64,000 nt of DNA from Pycnococcus provasolii. Lineage: Eukaryota; Chlorophyta; Pseudoscourfieldiophyceae; Pseudoscourfieldiales; Pycnococcaceae. Numbering within the stretch: the stretch's first letter is position 1; every line of letters begins with the position of its first letter. The notes under the pieces are model-generated. The model worked only from the letters and a program-made list of their open reading frames with translations, was not told the DNA's origin and made no database searches. Shown here one piece after another: positions 22,001-37,000 of the stretch. The stretch covers positions 1,302,001 through 1,366,000 of the forward strand of contig OW568861.1 of NCBI GenBank assembly GCA_938743325.2. The letters run 5' to 3'. Position numbers and translations under genes: made by a program.

Positions 22001-25000
22001 ACAGACCGCCGGACGCAGACACCTCCACCGCCGTGCCGCCCGACTCTGACCCTGACGGCGGCGACGCGCCCGTCACAGACGCGCCGCCGTCGCCCGTCAC
22101 CTCCAGACGAGCCATCGACGCAGATGTCACCTCGCACCGCCAAAGCGACGAAGATGCCATCGACGACGTTGAGCCGCACAAGCCGCCGTCGAACATGTGC
22201 GCGCCTATCACGTCCACCAACGAGCCGCCCGTAGACAACACCACCGACGGATGCACGCGTGATATCGAAGCTGAGTCCGATACGTCCACGAGCGCGCGAG
22301 GACCCAGCACGCGCACTGAGCCGCCGCTCACGCGCAGCCACTGCTCCGCCGACGCGCCCATCGTCAGCCGGCCGCCCGATACCAGACCCACCTCAGTGAA
22401 GCCAGCCGCCAGACCGCCGCCCAGCGTGCACTCGACCCAGCCCGATGAAAGGAACACGCCCGCGTACTCCGTGCCGCCGATCGAGCATCGCACCGGCGAC
22501 TCAGAGCTCACGCCCGTGCCGTACACGCTCACTGTCGCGCCGCCAGACGTCGACACGCGCGCCGGCGATGCGGCGAGCACGCGCACCGACGATGCAGATG
22601 CGTACGTGTACGCGTCCGACACCTGGTGCTGCACGCCCTGCGTCATCGAGAACGGAACCGCGTCCGAGCCGGACGACGGCACCGAGCACCACACCTGCTC
22701 CGCGCTCGTCCACTGCGAAGACACCGCCACCGCGCCGAAGCGACACGATGGCGGGTGCGACGCCGCGAACCCGGACCCAGACACCTCGACGCGATCCGCG
22801 CCAGTCAGACCCGTCACTGACTCCACGCCAGCCGACGCAAGCTCGTCCGGCGCGATCGAAGATACGCGCCAGCCCTGCGTCGACGCTGACACGTACGCGC
22901 CAGATCCTGTCGACGAGACCGACGATGCGAGCGCGGATGACACAAACGTCACAGCAGACGACGAGGTGACACCGACCAGCAGATCGGAGCCAGACAGCCA
23001 TACCACAGTCTCTATGCCTGACACGACAGCGCGAGGATACGACGCCGTCACGCGACCGGGTACGACGTACGACACTGACCCGACGTGATCGCCGTCCGCG
23101 AGCTGCAGCGATCGGAAGCCAGCAGACATCGCAGGAAGCGTGCACGTCGACGAGGACGATGCGCATGCCGCCTGCTCGCCGCCGCCAACCACCAGCGACG
23201 TCGGACGCGGGCCAGATATCAGCGACACGACCACGGATCCGCCCGTCAGCGACGATAGCACGCCCGACGCAGAGTACGCCAACAAGCGCGACGAGGCCGT
23301 GTACTCGTACGATGTCCACGACGCGCCCACGCGCTGGGCGCCTACGCCAAGACTCACGCCCGACGAGGACGGAGCGCGTGCAGGCGAAACGCACTCGTAC
23401 ACGCCCGACCCCGCGCGACGCGTCCACACCATCGAAGTCGTGCCGAACGAGCACTGCCATGCCGAAGGCAGACCGCCGGACGCAGACACCTCCACCGCCG
23501 TGCCGCCCGACTCTGACCCTGACGGCGGCGACGCGCCTGTCACAGACGCGCCGCCGTCGCCCGTCACCTCCAGACGAGCCATCGACGCAGATGTCACCTC
23601 GCACCGCCAAAGCGACGAAGATGCCATCGACGACGTTGAGCCGCACAAGCCGCCGTCGAACATGTGCGCGCCTATCACGTCCACCAACGAGCCGCCCGTA
23701 GACAACACCACTGACGGATGCACAACAGACACAGAAGCTGAGTCCGATACGTCCACGAGCGCGCGAGGACCCAGCACGCGCACCGAGCCGCCGCTCACGC
23801 GCAGCCACTGCTCCGCCGACGCGCCCATCGTCAGCCGGCCACCCGATACCAGACCCACCTCAGTGAAGCCAGCCGCCAGACCGCCGCCCAGCGTGCACTC
23901 GACCCAGCCCGATGAAAGGAACACGCCCGCGTACTCCGTGCCGCCGATCGAGCATCGCACCGGCGACTCAGAGCTCACGCCCGTGCCGTACACGCTCACT
24001 GTCGCGCCGCCAGACGTCGACACGCGCGCGGGCGATGCGGCGAGCACGCGCACCGACGATGCAGATGCGTACGTGTACGCGTCCGACACCTGGTGCTGCA
24101 CGCCCTGCGTCATCGAGAACGGAACCGCGTCCGAGCCGGACGACGGCACCGAGCACCACACCTGCTCCGCGCTCGTCCACTGCGAAGACACCGCCACCGC
24201 GCCGAAGCGACACGATGGCGGGTGCGACGCCGCGAACCCGGACCCAGACACCTCGACGCGATCCGCGCCAGTCAGGCCGTCCGCGCCCTCGATCGCGGGA
24301 TACGAGACCTCGTCAAGTGCCGTCAGAGGTGCGCGCCAGCCCTGCGTCGACGCTGACACGTACGCGCCAGATCCTGTCGACGAGACCGACGATGCGAGCG
24401 CGGATGACACAAACGTCACAGCAGACGACGAGGCGACACCGACCAGCAGATCGGAGCCAGACAGCCATACCACAGTCTCTATGCCTGACACGACAGCGCG
24501 AGGATACGACGCCGTCACGCGACCGGGTACGACGTACGACACTGACCCGACGTGATCGCCGTCCGCGAGCTGCAGCGATCGGAAGCCAGCAGACATCGCA
24601 GGAAGCGTGCACGTCGACGAGGACGATGCGCATGCCGCCTGCTCGCCGCCGCCAACCACCAGCGACGTCGGACGCGGGCCAGATATCAGCGACACGACCA
24701 CGGATCCGCCCGTCAGCGACGATAGCACGCCCGACGCAGAGTACGCCAACAAGCGCGACGAGGCCGTGTACTCGTACGATGTCCACGACGCGCCCACGCG
24801 CTGGGCGCCTACGCCCAGACTCACGCCCGACGAGGACGGAGCGCGTGCAGGCGAAACGCACTCGTACACGCCCGACCCCGCGCGACGCGTCCACACCATC
24901 GAAGTCGTGCCGAACGAGCACTGCCATGCCGAAGGCAGACCGCCGGACGCAGACACCTCCACCGCCGTGCCGCCCGACTCTGACCCTGACGGCGGCGACG

Positions 25001-28000
25001 CGCCTGTCACAGACGCACCGCCGTCGCCCGTCACCTCCAGACGAGCCATCGACGCAGATGTCACCTCGCACCGCCAAAGCGACGAAGATGCCATCGACGA
25101 CGTTGAGCCGCACAAGCCGCCGTCAAACATGTGCGCGCCTATCACGTCCACCAACGAGCCGCCCGTAGACAACACCACCGACGGACGCACAACAGACACA
25201 GAAGCTGAGTCCGATACGTCCACGAGCGCGCGAGGACCCAGCACGCGCACTGAGCCGCCGCTCACGCGCAGCCACTGCTCCGCCGACGCGCCCATCGTCA
25301 GCCGGCCGCCCGATACCAGACCCACCTCAGTGAAGCCAGCCGCCAGACCGCCGCCCAGCGTGCACTCGACCCAGCCCGATGAAAGGAACACGCCCGCGTA
25401 CTCCGTGCCGCCGATCGAGCATCGCACCGGCGACTCAGAGCTCACGCCCGTGCCGTACACGCTCACTGTCGCGCCGCCAGACGTCGACACGCGCGCCGGC
25501 GATGCGGCGAGCACGCGCACCGACGATGCAGATGCGTACGTGTACGCGTCCGACACCTGGTGCTGCACGCCCTGCGTCATCGAGAACGGAACCGCGTCCG
25601 AGCCGGACGACGGCACCGAGCACCACACCTGCTCCGCGCTCGTCCACTGCGAAGACACCACCACCGCGCCGAAGCGACACGATGGCGGGTGCGACGCCGC
25701 GAACCCGGACCCAGACACCTCGACGCGATCCGCGCCAGTCAGGCCGTCCGCGCCCTCGATCGCGGGATACGAGACCTCGTCAAGTGCCGTCAGAGGTGCG
25801 CGCCAGCCCTGCGTCGACGCTGACACGTACGCGCCAGATCCTGTCGACGAGACCGACGATGCGAGCGCGGATGACACAAACGTCACAGCAGACGACGAGG
25901 TGACACCGACCAGCAGATCGGAGCCAGACAGCCATACCACAGTCTCTATGCCTGACACGACAGCGCGAGGATACGACGCCGTCACGCGACCGGGTACGAC
26001 GTACGACACTGACCCGACGTGATCGCCGTCCGCGAGCTGCAGCGATCGGAAGCCAGCAGACATCGCAGGAAGCGTGCACGTCGACGAGGACGATGCGCAT
26101 GCCGCCTGCTCGCCGCCGCCAACCACCAGCGACGTCGGACGCGGGCCAGATATCAGCGACACGACCACGGATCCGCCCGTCAGCGACGATAGCACGCCCG
26201 ACGCAGAGTACGCCAACAAGCGCGACGAGGCCGTGTACTCGTACGATGTCCACGACGCGCCCACGCGCTGGGCGCCTACGCCAAGACTCACGCCCGACGA
26301 GGACGGAGCGCGTGCAGGCGAAACGCACTCGTACACGCCCGACCCCGCGCGACGCGTCCACACCATCGAAGTCGTGCCGAACGAGCACTGCCATGCCGAA
26401 GACAGACCGCCGGACGCAGACACCTCCACCGCCGTGCCGCCCGACTCTGACCCTGACGGCGGCGACGCGCCCGTCACAGACGCGCCGCCGTCGCCCGTCA
26501 CCTCCAGACGAGCCATCGACGCAGATGTCACCTCGCACCGCCAAAGCGACGAAGATGCCATCGACGACGTTGAGCCGCACAAGCCGCCGTCAAACATGTG
26601 CGCGCCTATCACGTCCACCAACGAGCCGCCCGTAGACAACACCACTGACGGATGCACAACAGACACAGAAGCTGAGTCCGATACGTCCACGAGCGCGCGA
26701 GGACCCAGCACGCGCACCGAGCCGCCGCTCACGCGCAGCCACTGCTCCGCCGACGCGCCCATCGTCAGCCGGCCGCCTGATACCAGACCCACCTCAGTGA
26801 AGCCAGCCGCCAGACCGCCGCCCAGCGTGCACTCGACCCAGCCAGATGAAAGGAACACGCCCGCGTACTCCGCGCCGCCGATCGAGCATCGCACCGGCGA
26901 CTCAGAGCTCACGCCCGTGCCGTACACGCTCACTGTCGCGCCGCCAGACGTCGACACGCGCGCGGGCGATGCGGCGAGCACGCGCACCGACGATGCAGAT
27001 GCGTACGTGTACGCGTCCGACACCTGGTGCTGCACGCCCTGTGTCATCGAGAACGGAACCGCGTCCGAGCCGGACGACGGCACCGAGCACCACACCTGCT
27101 CCGCGCTCGTCCACTGCGAAGACACCGCCACCGCGCCGAAGCGACACGATGGCGGGTGCGACGCCGCGAACCCGGACCCAGACACCTCGACGCGATCCGC
27201 GCCAGTCAGACCCGTCACTGACTCCACGCCAGCCGACGCAAGCTCGTCCGGCGCGATCGAAGATACGCGCCAGCCCTGCGTCGACGCTGACACGTACGCG
27301 CCAGATCCTGTCGACGAGACCGACGATGCGAGCGCGGATGACACAAACGTCACAGCAGACGACGAGGTGACGCCGATCAGCAGATCGGAGCCAGACAGCC
27401 ATACCACAGTCTCTATGCCTGACACGACAGCGCGAGGATACGACGCCGTCACGCGACCGGGTACGACGTACGACACTGACCCGACGTGATCGCCGTCCGC
27501 GAGCTGCAGCGATCGGAAGCCAGCAGACATCGCAGGAAGCGTGCACGTCGACGAGGACGATGCGCATGCCGCCTGCTCGACGCCGCCAACCACCAGCGAC
27601 GTCGGACGCGGGCCAGATATCAGCGACACGACCACGGATCCGCCCGTCAGCGACGATAGCACGCCCGACGCAGAGTACGCCAACAAGCGCGACGAGGCCG
27701 TGTACTCGTACGACGTCCACGACGCGCCCACGCGCTGGGCGCCTACGCCAAGACTCACGCCCGACGAGGACGGAACGCGTGCAGGCGAAACGCACTCGTA
27801 CACGCCCGACCCCGCGCGACGCGTCCACACCATCGAAGTCGTGCCGAACGAGCACTGCCACGCCGAAGACAGACCGCCGGACGCAGACACCTCCACCGCC
27901 GTGCCGCCCGACTCTGACCCTGACGGCGGCGACGCGCCCGTCACAGACGCGCCGCCGTCGCCCGTCACCTCCAGACGAGCCATCGACGCAGATGTCACCT

Positions 28001-31000
28001 CGCACCGCCAAAGCGACGAAGATGCCATCGACGACGTTGAGCCGCACAAGCCGCCGTCGAACATGTGCGCGCCTATCACGTCCACCAACGAGCCGCCCGT
28101 AGACAACACCACTGACGGATGCACAACAGACACAGAAGCTGAGTCCGATACGTCCACGAGCGCGCGAGGACCCAGCACGCGCACCGAGCCGCCGCTCACG
28201 CGCAGCCACTGCTCCGCCGACGCGCCCATCGTCAGCCGGCCGCCCGATACCAGACCCACCTCAGTGAAGCCAGCCGCCAGACCGCCGCCCAGCGTGCACT
28301 CGACCCAGCCCGATGAAAGGAACACGCCCGCGTACTCCGTGCCGCCGATCGAGCATCGCACCGGCGACTCAGAGCTCACGCCCGTGCCGTACACGCTCAC
28401 TGTCGCACCGCCAGACGCTGACACGCGCGCTGGCGATGCGGCGAGCACGCGCACCGACGATGCAGATGCGTACGTGTACGCGTCCGACACCTGGTGCTGC
28501 ACGCCCTGCGTCATCGAGAACGGAACCGCGTCCGAGCCGGACGACGGCACCGAGCACCACACCTGCTCCGCGCTCGTCCACTGCGAAGACACCGCCACCG
28601 CGCCGAAGCGACACGATGGCGGGTGCGACGCCGCGAACCCGGACCCAGACACCTCGACGCGATCCGCGCCAGTCAGACCCGTCACTGACTCCACGCCAGC
28701 CGACGCAAGCTCGTCCGGCGCGATCGAAGATACGCGCCAACCCTGCGTCGACGCTGACACGTACGCGCCAGATCCTGTCGACGAGACCGACGATGCGAGC
28801 GCGGATGACACAAACGTCACAGCAGACGACGAGGTGACGCCGACCAGCAGATCGGAGCCAGACAGCCATACCACAGTCTCTATGCCTGACACGACAGCGC
28901 GAGGATACGACGCCGTCACGCGACCGGGTACGGCGTACGACACTGACCCGACGTGATCGCCGTCCGCGAGCTGCAGCGATCGGAAGCCAGCAGACATCGC
29001 AGGAAGCGTGCACGTCGACGAGGACGATGCGCATGCCGCCTGCTCGCCGCCGCCAACCACCAGCGACGTCGGACGCGGGCCAGATATCAGCGACACGACC
29101 ACGGATCCGCCCGTCAGCGACGATAGCACGCCCGACGCAGAGTACGCCAACAAGCGCGACGAGGCCGTGTACTCGTACGATGTCCACGACGCGCCCACGC
29201 GCTGGGCGCCTACGCCAAGACTCACGCCCGACGAGGACGGAACGCGTGCAGGCGAAACGCACTCGTACACGCCCGACCCCGCGCGACGCGTCCACACCAT
29301 CGAAGTCGTGCCGAACGAGCACTGCCATGCCGAAGGCAGACCGCCGGACGCAGACACCTCCACCGCCGTGCCGCCCGACTCTGACCCTGACGGCGGCGAC
29401 GCGCCCGTCACAGACGCGCCGCCGTCGCCCGTCACCTCCAGACGAGCCATCGACGCAGATGTCACCTCGCACCGCCAAAGCGACGAAGATGCCATCGACG
29501 ACGTTGAGCCGCACAAGCCGCCGTCGAACATGTGCGCGCCTATCACGTCCACCAACGAGCCGCCCGTAGACAACACCACCGACGGATGCACAACAGACAC
29601 AGAAGCTGAGTCCGATACGTCCACGAGCGCGCGAGGACCCAGCACGCGCACCGAGCCGCCGCTCACGCGCAGCCACTGCTCCGCTGATCCGCCCATCGTC
29701 AGCCGGCCGCCCGATACCAGACCCACCTCAGTGAAGCCAGCCGCCAGACCGCCGCCCAGCGTGCACTCGACCCAGCCTGATGAGAGGATCACGCCCGCGT
29801 ACTCCGTGCCGCCGATCGAGCATCGCACCGGCGACTCAGAGCTCACGCCCGTGCCGTACACGCTCACTGTCGCGCCGCCAGACGTCGACACGCGCGCGGG
29901 CGATGCGGCGAGCACGCGCACCGACGATGCAGATGCGTACGTGTACGCGTCCGACACCTGGTGCTGCACGCCCTGCGTCATCGAGAACGGAACCGCGTCC
30001 GAGCCGGACGACGGCACCGAGCACCACACCTGCTCCGCGCTCGTCCACTGCGAAGACACCACCACCGCGCCGAAGCGACACGATGGCGGGTGCGACGCCG
30101 CGAACCCGGACCCAGACACCTCGACGCGATCCGCGCCAGTCAGGCCGTCCGCGCCCTCGATCGCGGGATACGAGACCTCGTCAAGTGCCGTCAGAGGTGC
30201 GCGCCAGCCCTGCGTCGACGCTGACACGTACGCGCCAGATCCTGTCGACGAGACCGACGATGCGAGCGCGGATGATACAAACGTCACAGCAGACGACGCT
30301 GCGACACCGACCAGCAGATCGGAGCCAGACAGCCATACCACAGTCTCTATGCCTGACACGACAGCGCGAGGATACGACGCCGTCACGCGACCGGGTACGG
30401 CGTACGACACTGACCCGACGTGATCGCCGTCCGCGAGCTGCAGCGATCGGAAACCAGCAGACATCGCAGGAAGCGTGCACGTCGACGAGGACGATGCGCA
30501 TGCCGCCTGCTCGACGCCGCCAACCACCAGCGACGTCGGACGCGGGCCAGATATCAGCGACACGACCACGGATCCGCCCGTCAGCGACGATAGCACGCCC
30601 GACGCAGAGTACGCCAACAAGCGCGACGAGGCCGTGTACTCGTACGACGTCCACGACGCGCCCACGCGCTGGGCGCCTACGCCAAGACTCACGCCCGACG
30701 AGGACGGAGCGCGTGCAGGCGAAACGCACTCGTACACGCCCGACCCCGCGCGACGCGTCCACACCATCGAAGTCGTGCCGAACGAGCACTGCCACGCCGA
30801 AGGCAGACCGCCGGACGCAGACACCTCCACCGCCGTGCCGCCCGACTCTGACCCTGACGGCGGCGACGCGCCCGTCACAGACGCGCCGCCGTCGCCCGTC
30901 ACCTCCAGACGAGCCATCGACGCAGATGTCACCTCGCACCGCCAAAGCGACGAAGATGCCATCGACGACGTTGAGCCGCACAAGCCGCCGTCGAACATGT

Positions 31001-34000
31001 GCGCGCCTATCACGTCCACCAACGAGCCGCCCGTAGACAACACCACCGACGGACGCACAACAGACACAGAAGCTGAGTCCGATACGTCCACGAGCGCGCG
31101 AGGACCCAGCACGCGCACCGAGCCGCCGCTCACGCGCAGCCACTGCTCCGCCGACGCGCCCATCGTCAGCCGGCCGCCCGATACCAGACCCACCTCAGTG
31201 AAGCCAGCCGCCAGACCGCCGCCCAGCGTGCACTCGACCCAGCCCGATGAGAGGAACACGCCCGCGTACTCCGTGCCGCCGATCGAGCATCGCACCGGCG
31301 ACTCAGAGCTCACGCCCGTGCCGTACACGCTCACTGTCGCGCCGCCAGACGTCGACACGCGCGCGGGCGATGCGGCGAGCGCGCGCACCGACGATGCAGA
31401 TGCGTACGTGTACGCGTCCGACACCTGGTGCTGCACGCCCTGCGTCATCGAGAACGGAACCGCGTCCGAGCCGGACGACGGCACCGAGCACCACACCTGC
31501 TCCGCGCTCGTCCACTGCGAAGACACCGCCACCGCGCCGAAGCGACACGATGGCGGGTGCGACGCCGCGAACCCGGACCCAGACACCTCGACGCGATCCG
31601 CGCCAGTCAGGCCGTCCGCACCCTCGATCGCGGGATACGAGACCTCGTCAAGTGCCGTCAGAGGTGCGCGCCAGCCCTGCGTCGACGCTGACACGTACGC
31701 GCCAGATCCTGTCGACGAGACCGACGATGCGAGCGCGGATGACACAAACGTCATAGCAGACGACGCTGCGACACCGACCAGCAGATCGGAGCCAGACAGC
31801 CATACCACAGTCTCTATGCCTGACACGACAGCGCGAGGATACGACGCCGTCACGCGACCGGGTACGACGTACGACACTGACCCGACGTGATCGCCGTCCG
31901 CGAGCTGCAGCGATCGGAAACCAGCAGACATCGCAGGAAGCGTGCACGTCGACGAGGACGATGCGCATGCCGCCTGCTCGCCGCCGCCAACCACCAGCGA
32001 CGTCGGACGCGGGCCAGATATCAGCGACACGACCACGGATCCGCCCGTCAGCGACGATAGCACGCCCGACGCAGAGTACGCCAACAAGCGCGACGAGGCC
32101 GTGTACTCGTACGATGTCCACGACGCGCCCACGCGCTGGGCGCCTACGCCCAGACTCACGCCCGACGAGGACGGAGCGCGTGCAGGCGAAACGCACTCGT
32201 ACACGCCCGACCCCGCGCGACGCGTCCACACCATCGAAGTCGTGCCGAACGAGCACTGCCACGCCGAAGGCAGACCGCCGGATGTAGACACCTCCACCGC
32301 CGTGCCGCCCGACTCTGACCCTGACGGCGGCGACGCGCCCGTCACAGACGCGCCGCCGTCGCCCGTCACCTCCAGACGAGCCATCGACGCAGATGTCACC
32401 TCGCACCGCCAAAGCGACGAAGATGCCATCGACGACGTTGAGCCGCACAAGCCGCCGTCGAGCATGTGCGCGCCTATCACGTCCACCAACGAGCCGCCCG
32501 TAGACAACACCACTGACGGATGCACAACAGACACAGAAGCTGAGTCCGATACGTCCACGAGCGCGCGAGGACCCAGCACGCGCACCGAGCCGCCGCTCAC
32601 GCGCAGCCACTGCTCCGCCGACGCGCCCATCGTCAGCCGGCCGCCCGATACCAGACCCACCTCAGTGAAGCCAGCCGCCAGACCGCCGCCCAGCGTGCAC
32701 TCGACCCAGCCCGATGAAAGGAACACGCCCGCGTACTCCGTGCCGCCGATCGAGCATCGCACCGGCGACTCAGAGCTCACGCCCGTGCCGTACACGCTCA
32801 CTGTCGCGCCGCCAGACGTCGACACGCGCGCGGGCGATGCGGCGAGCACGCGCACCGACGATGCAGATGCGTACGTGTACGCGTCCGACACCTGGTGCTG
32901 CACGCCCTGCGTCATCGAGAACGGAACCGCGTCCGAGCCGGACGACGGCACCGAGCACCACACCTGCTCCGCGCTCGTCCACTGCGAAGACACCGCCACC
33001 GCGCCGAAGCGACACGATGGCGGGTGCGACGCCGCGAACCCGGACCCAGACACCTCGACGCGATCCGCGCCAGTCAGACCCGTCACTGACTCCACCCCAG
33101 CCGACGCAAGCTCGTCCGGCGCGATCGAAGATACGCGCCAGCCCTGCGTCGACGCTGACACGTACGCGCCAGATCCTGTCGACGAGACCGACGATGCGAG
33201 CGCGGATGACACAAACGTCACAGCAGACGACGATGCGACACCAACCAGCAGATCGGAGCCAGACAGCCATACCACAGTCTCTATGCCTGACACGACAGCG
33301 CGAGGATACGACGCCGTCACGCGACCGGGTACGGCGTACGACACTGACCCGACGTGATCGCCGTCCGCGAGCTGCAGCGATCGGAAGCCAGCAGACATCG
33401 CAGGAAGCGTGCACGTCGACGAGGACGATGCGCATGCCGCCTGCTCGCCGCCGCCAACCACCAGCGACGTCGGACGCGGGCCAGATATCAGCGACACGAC
33501 CACGGATCCGCCCGTCAGCGACGATAGCACGCCCGACGCAGAGTACGCCAACAAGCGCGACGAGGCCGTGTACTCGTACGACGTCCACGACGCGCCCACG
33601 CGCTGGGCGCCTACGCCAAGACTCACGCCCGACGAGGACGGAGCGCGTGCAGGCGAAACGCACTCGTACACGCCCGACCCCGCGCGACGCGTCCACACCA
33701 TCGAAGTCGTGCCGAACGAGCACTGCCACGCCGAAGGCAGACCGCCGGACGCAGACACCTCCACCGCCGTGCCGCCCGACTCTGACCCTGACGGCGGCGA
33801 CGCGCCTGTCACAGACGCGCCGCCGTCGCCCGTCACCTCCAGACGAGCCATCGACGCAGATGTCACCTCGCACCGCCAAAGCGACGAAGATGCCATCGAC
33901 GACGTTGAGCCGCACAAGCCGCCGTCGAACATGTGCGCGCCTATCACGTCCACCAACGAGCCGCCCGTAGACAACACCACTGACGGATGCACAACAGACA

Positions 34001-37000
34001 CAGAAGCTGAGTCCGATACGTCCACGAGCGCGCGAGGACCCAGCACGCGCACTGAGCCGCCGCTCACGCGCAGCCACTGCTCCGCCGACGCGCCCATCGT
34101 CAGCCGGCCGCCCGATACCAGACCCACCTCAGTGAAGCCAGCCGCCAGACCGCCGCCCAGCGTGCACTCGACCCAGCCCGATGAAAGGAACACGCCCGCG
34201 TACTCCGCGCCGCCGATCGAGCATCGCACCGGCGACTCAGAGCTCACGCCCGTGCCGTACACGCTCACTGTCGCGCCGCCAGACGTCGACACGCGCGCGG
34301 GCGATGCGGCGAGCACGCGCACCGACGATGCAGATGCGTACGTGTACGCGTCCGACACCTGGTGCTGCACGCCCTGCGTCATCGAGAACGGAACCGCGTC
34401 CGAGCCGGACGACGGCACCGAGCACCACACCTGCTCCGCGCTCGTCCACTGCGAAGACACCGCCACCGCGCCGAAGCGACACGATGGCGGGTGCGACGCC
34501 GCGAACCCGGACCCAGACACCTCGACGCGATCCGCGCCAGTCAGGCCGTCCGCGCCCTCGATCGCGGGATACGAGACCTCGTCAAGTGCCGTCAGAGGTG
34601 CGCGCCAGCCCTGCGTCGACGCTGACACGTACGCGCCAGATCCTGTCGACGAGACCGACGATGCGAGCGCGGATGACACAAACGTCACAGCAGACGACGA
34701 GGCGACACCGACCAGCAGATCGGAGCCAGACAGCCATACCACAGTCTCTATGCCTGACACGACAGCGCGAGGATACGACGCCGTCACGCGACCGGGTACG
34801 GCGTACGACACTGACCCGACGTGATCGCCGTCCGCGAGCTGCAGCGATCGGAAGCCAGCAGACATCGCAGGAAGCGTGCACGTCGACGAGGACGATGCGC
34901 ATGCCGCCTGCTCGACACCGCCAACCACCAGCGACGTCGGACGCGGGCCAGATATCAGCGACACGACCACGGATCCGCCCGTCAGCGACGATAGCACGCC
35001 TGACGCAGAGTACGCCAACAAGCGCGACGAGGCCGTGTACTCGTACGACGTCCACGACGCGCCCACGCGCTGGGCGCCTACGCCCAGACTCACGCCCGAC
35101 GAGGACGGAACGCGTGCAGGCGAAACGCACTCGTACACGCCCGACCCCGCGCGACGCGTCCACACCATCGAAGTCGTGCCGAACGAGCACTGCCATGCCG
35201 AAGGCAGACCGCCGGACGCAGACACCTCCACCGCCGTGCCGCCCGACTCTGACCCTGACGGCGGCGACGCGCCCGTCACAGACGCACCGCCGTCGCCCGT
35301 CACCTCCAGACGAGCCATCGACGCAGATGTCACCTCGCACCGCCAAAGCGACGAAGATGCCATCGACGACGTTGAGCCGCACAAGCCGCCGTCGAACATG
35401 TGCGCGCCTATCACGTCCACCAACGAGCCGCCCGTAGACAACACCACTGACGGATGCACAACAGACACAGAAGCTGAGTCCGATACGTCCACGAGCGCGC
35501 GAGGACCCAGCACGCGCGCTGAGCCGCCGCTCACGCGCAGCCACTGCTCCGCCGACGCGCCCATCGTCAGCCGGCCGCCCGATACCAGACCCACCTCAGT
35601 GAAGCCAGCCGCCAGACCGCCGCCCAGCGTGCACTCGACCCAGCCCGATGAGAGGAACACGCCCGCGTACTCCGTGCCGCCGATCGAGCATCGCACCGGC
35701 GACTCAGAGCTCACGCCCGTGCCGTACACGCTCACTGTCGCGCCGCCAGACGTCGACACGCGCGCGGGCGATGCGGCGAGCACGCGCACCGACGATGCAG
35801 ATGCGTACGTGTACGCGTCCGACACCTGGTGCTGCACGCCCTGCGTCATCGAGAACGGAACCGCGTCCGAGCCGGACGACGGCACCGAGCACCACACCTG
35901 CTCCGCGCTCGTCCACTGCGAAGACACCACCACCGCGCCGAAGCGACACGATGGCGGGTGCGACGCCGCGAACCCGGACCCAGACACCTCGACGCGATCC
36001 GCGCCAGTCAGGCCGTCCGCGCCCTCGATCGCGGGATACGAGACCTCGTCAAGTGCCGTCAGAGGTGCGCGCCAGCCCTGCGTCGACGCTGACACGTACG
36101 CGCCAGATCCTGTCGACGAGACCGACGATGCGAGCGCGGATGATACAAACGTCATAGCAGACGACGAGGTGATGCCGACCAGCAGATCGGAGCCAGACAG
36201 CCATACCACAGTCTCTATGCCTGACACGACAGCGCGAGGATACGACGCCGTCACGCGACCGGGTACGACGTACGACACTGACCCGACACGATCGCCGTCC
36301 GCGAGCTGCAGCGATCGGAAGCCAGCAGACATCGCAGGAAGCGTGCACGTCGACGAGGACGATGCGCATGCCGCCTGCTCGACGCCGCCAACCACCAGCG
36401 ACGTCGGACGCGGGCCAGATATCAGCGACACGACCACGGATCCGCCCGTCAGCGACGATAGCACGCCCGACGCAGAGTACGCCAACAAGCGCGACGAGGC
36501 CGTGTACTCGTACGACGTCCACGACGCGCCCACGCGCTGGGCGCCTACGCCCAGACTCACGCCCGACGAGGACGGAACGCGTGCAGGCGAAACGCACTCG
36601 TACACGCCCGACCCCGCGCGACGCGTCCACACCATCGAAGTCGTGCCGAACGAGCACTGCCATGCCGAAGGCAGACCGCCGGACGCAGACACCTCCACTG
36701 CCGTGCCGCCCGACTCTGACCCTGACGGCGGCGACGCGCCTGTCACAGACGCGCCGCCGTCGCCCGTCACCTCCAGACGAGCCATCGACGCAGATGTCAC
36801 CTCGCACCGCCAAAGCGACGAAGATGCCATCGACGACGTTGAGCCGCACAAGCCGCCGTCGAACATGTGCGCGCCTATCACGTCCACCAACGAGCCGCCC
36901 GTAGACAACACCACCGACGGACGCACAACAGACACAGAAGCTGAGTCCGATACGTCCACGAGCGCGCGAGGACCCAGCACGCGCACTGAGCCGCCGCTCA

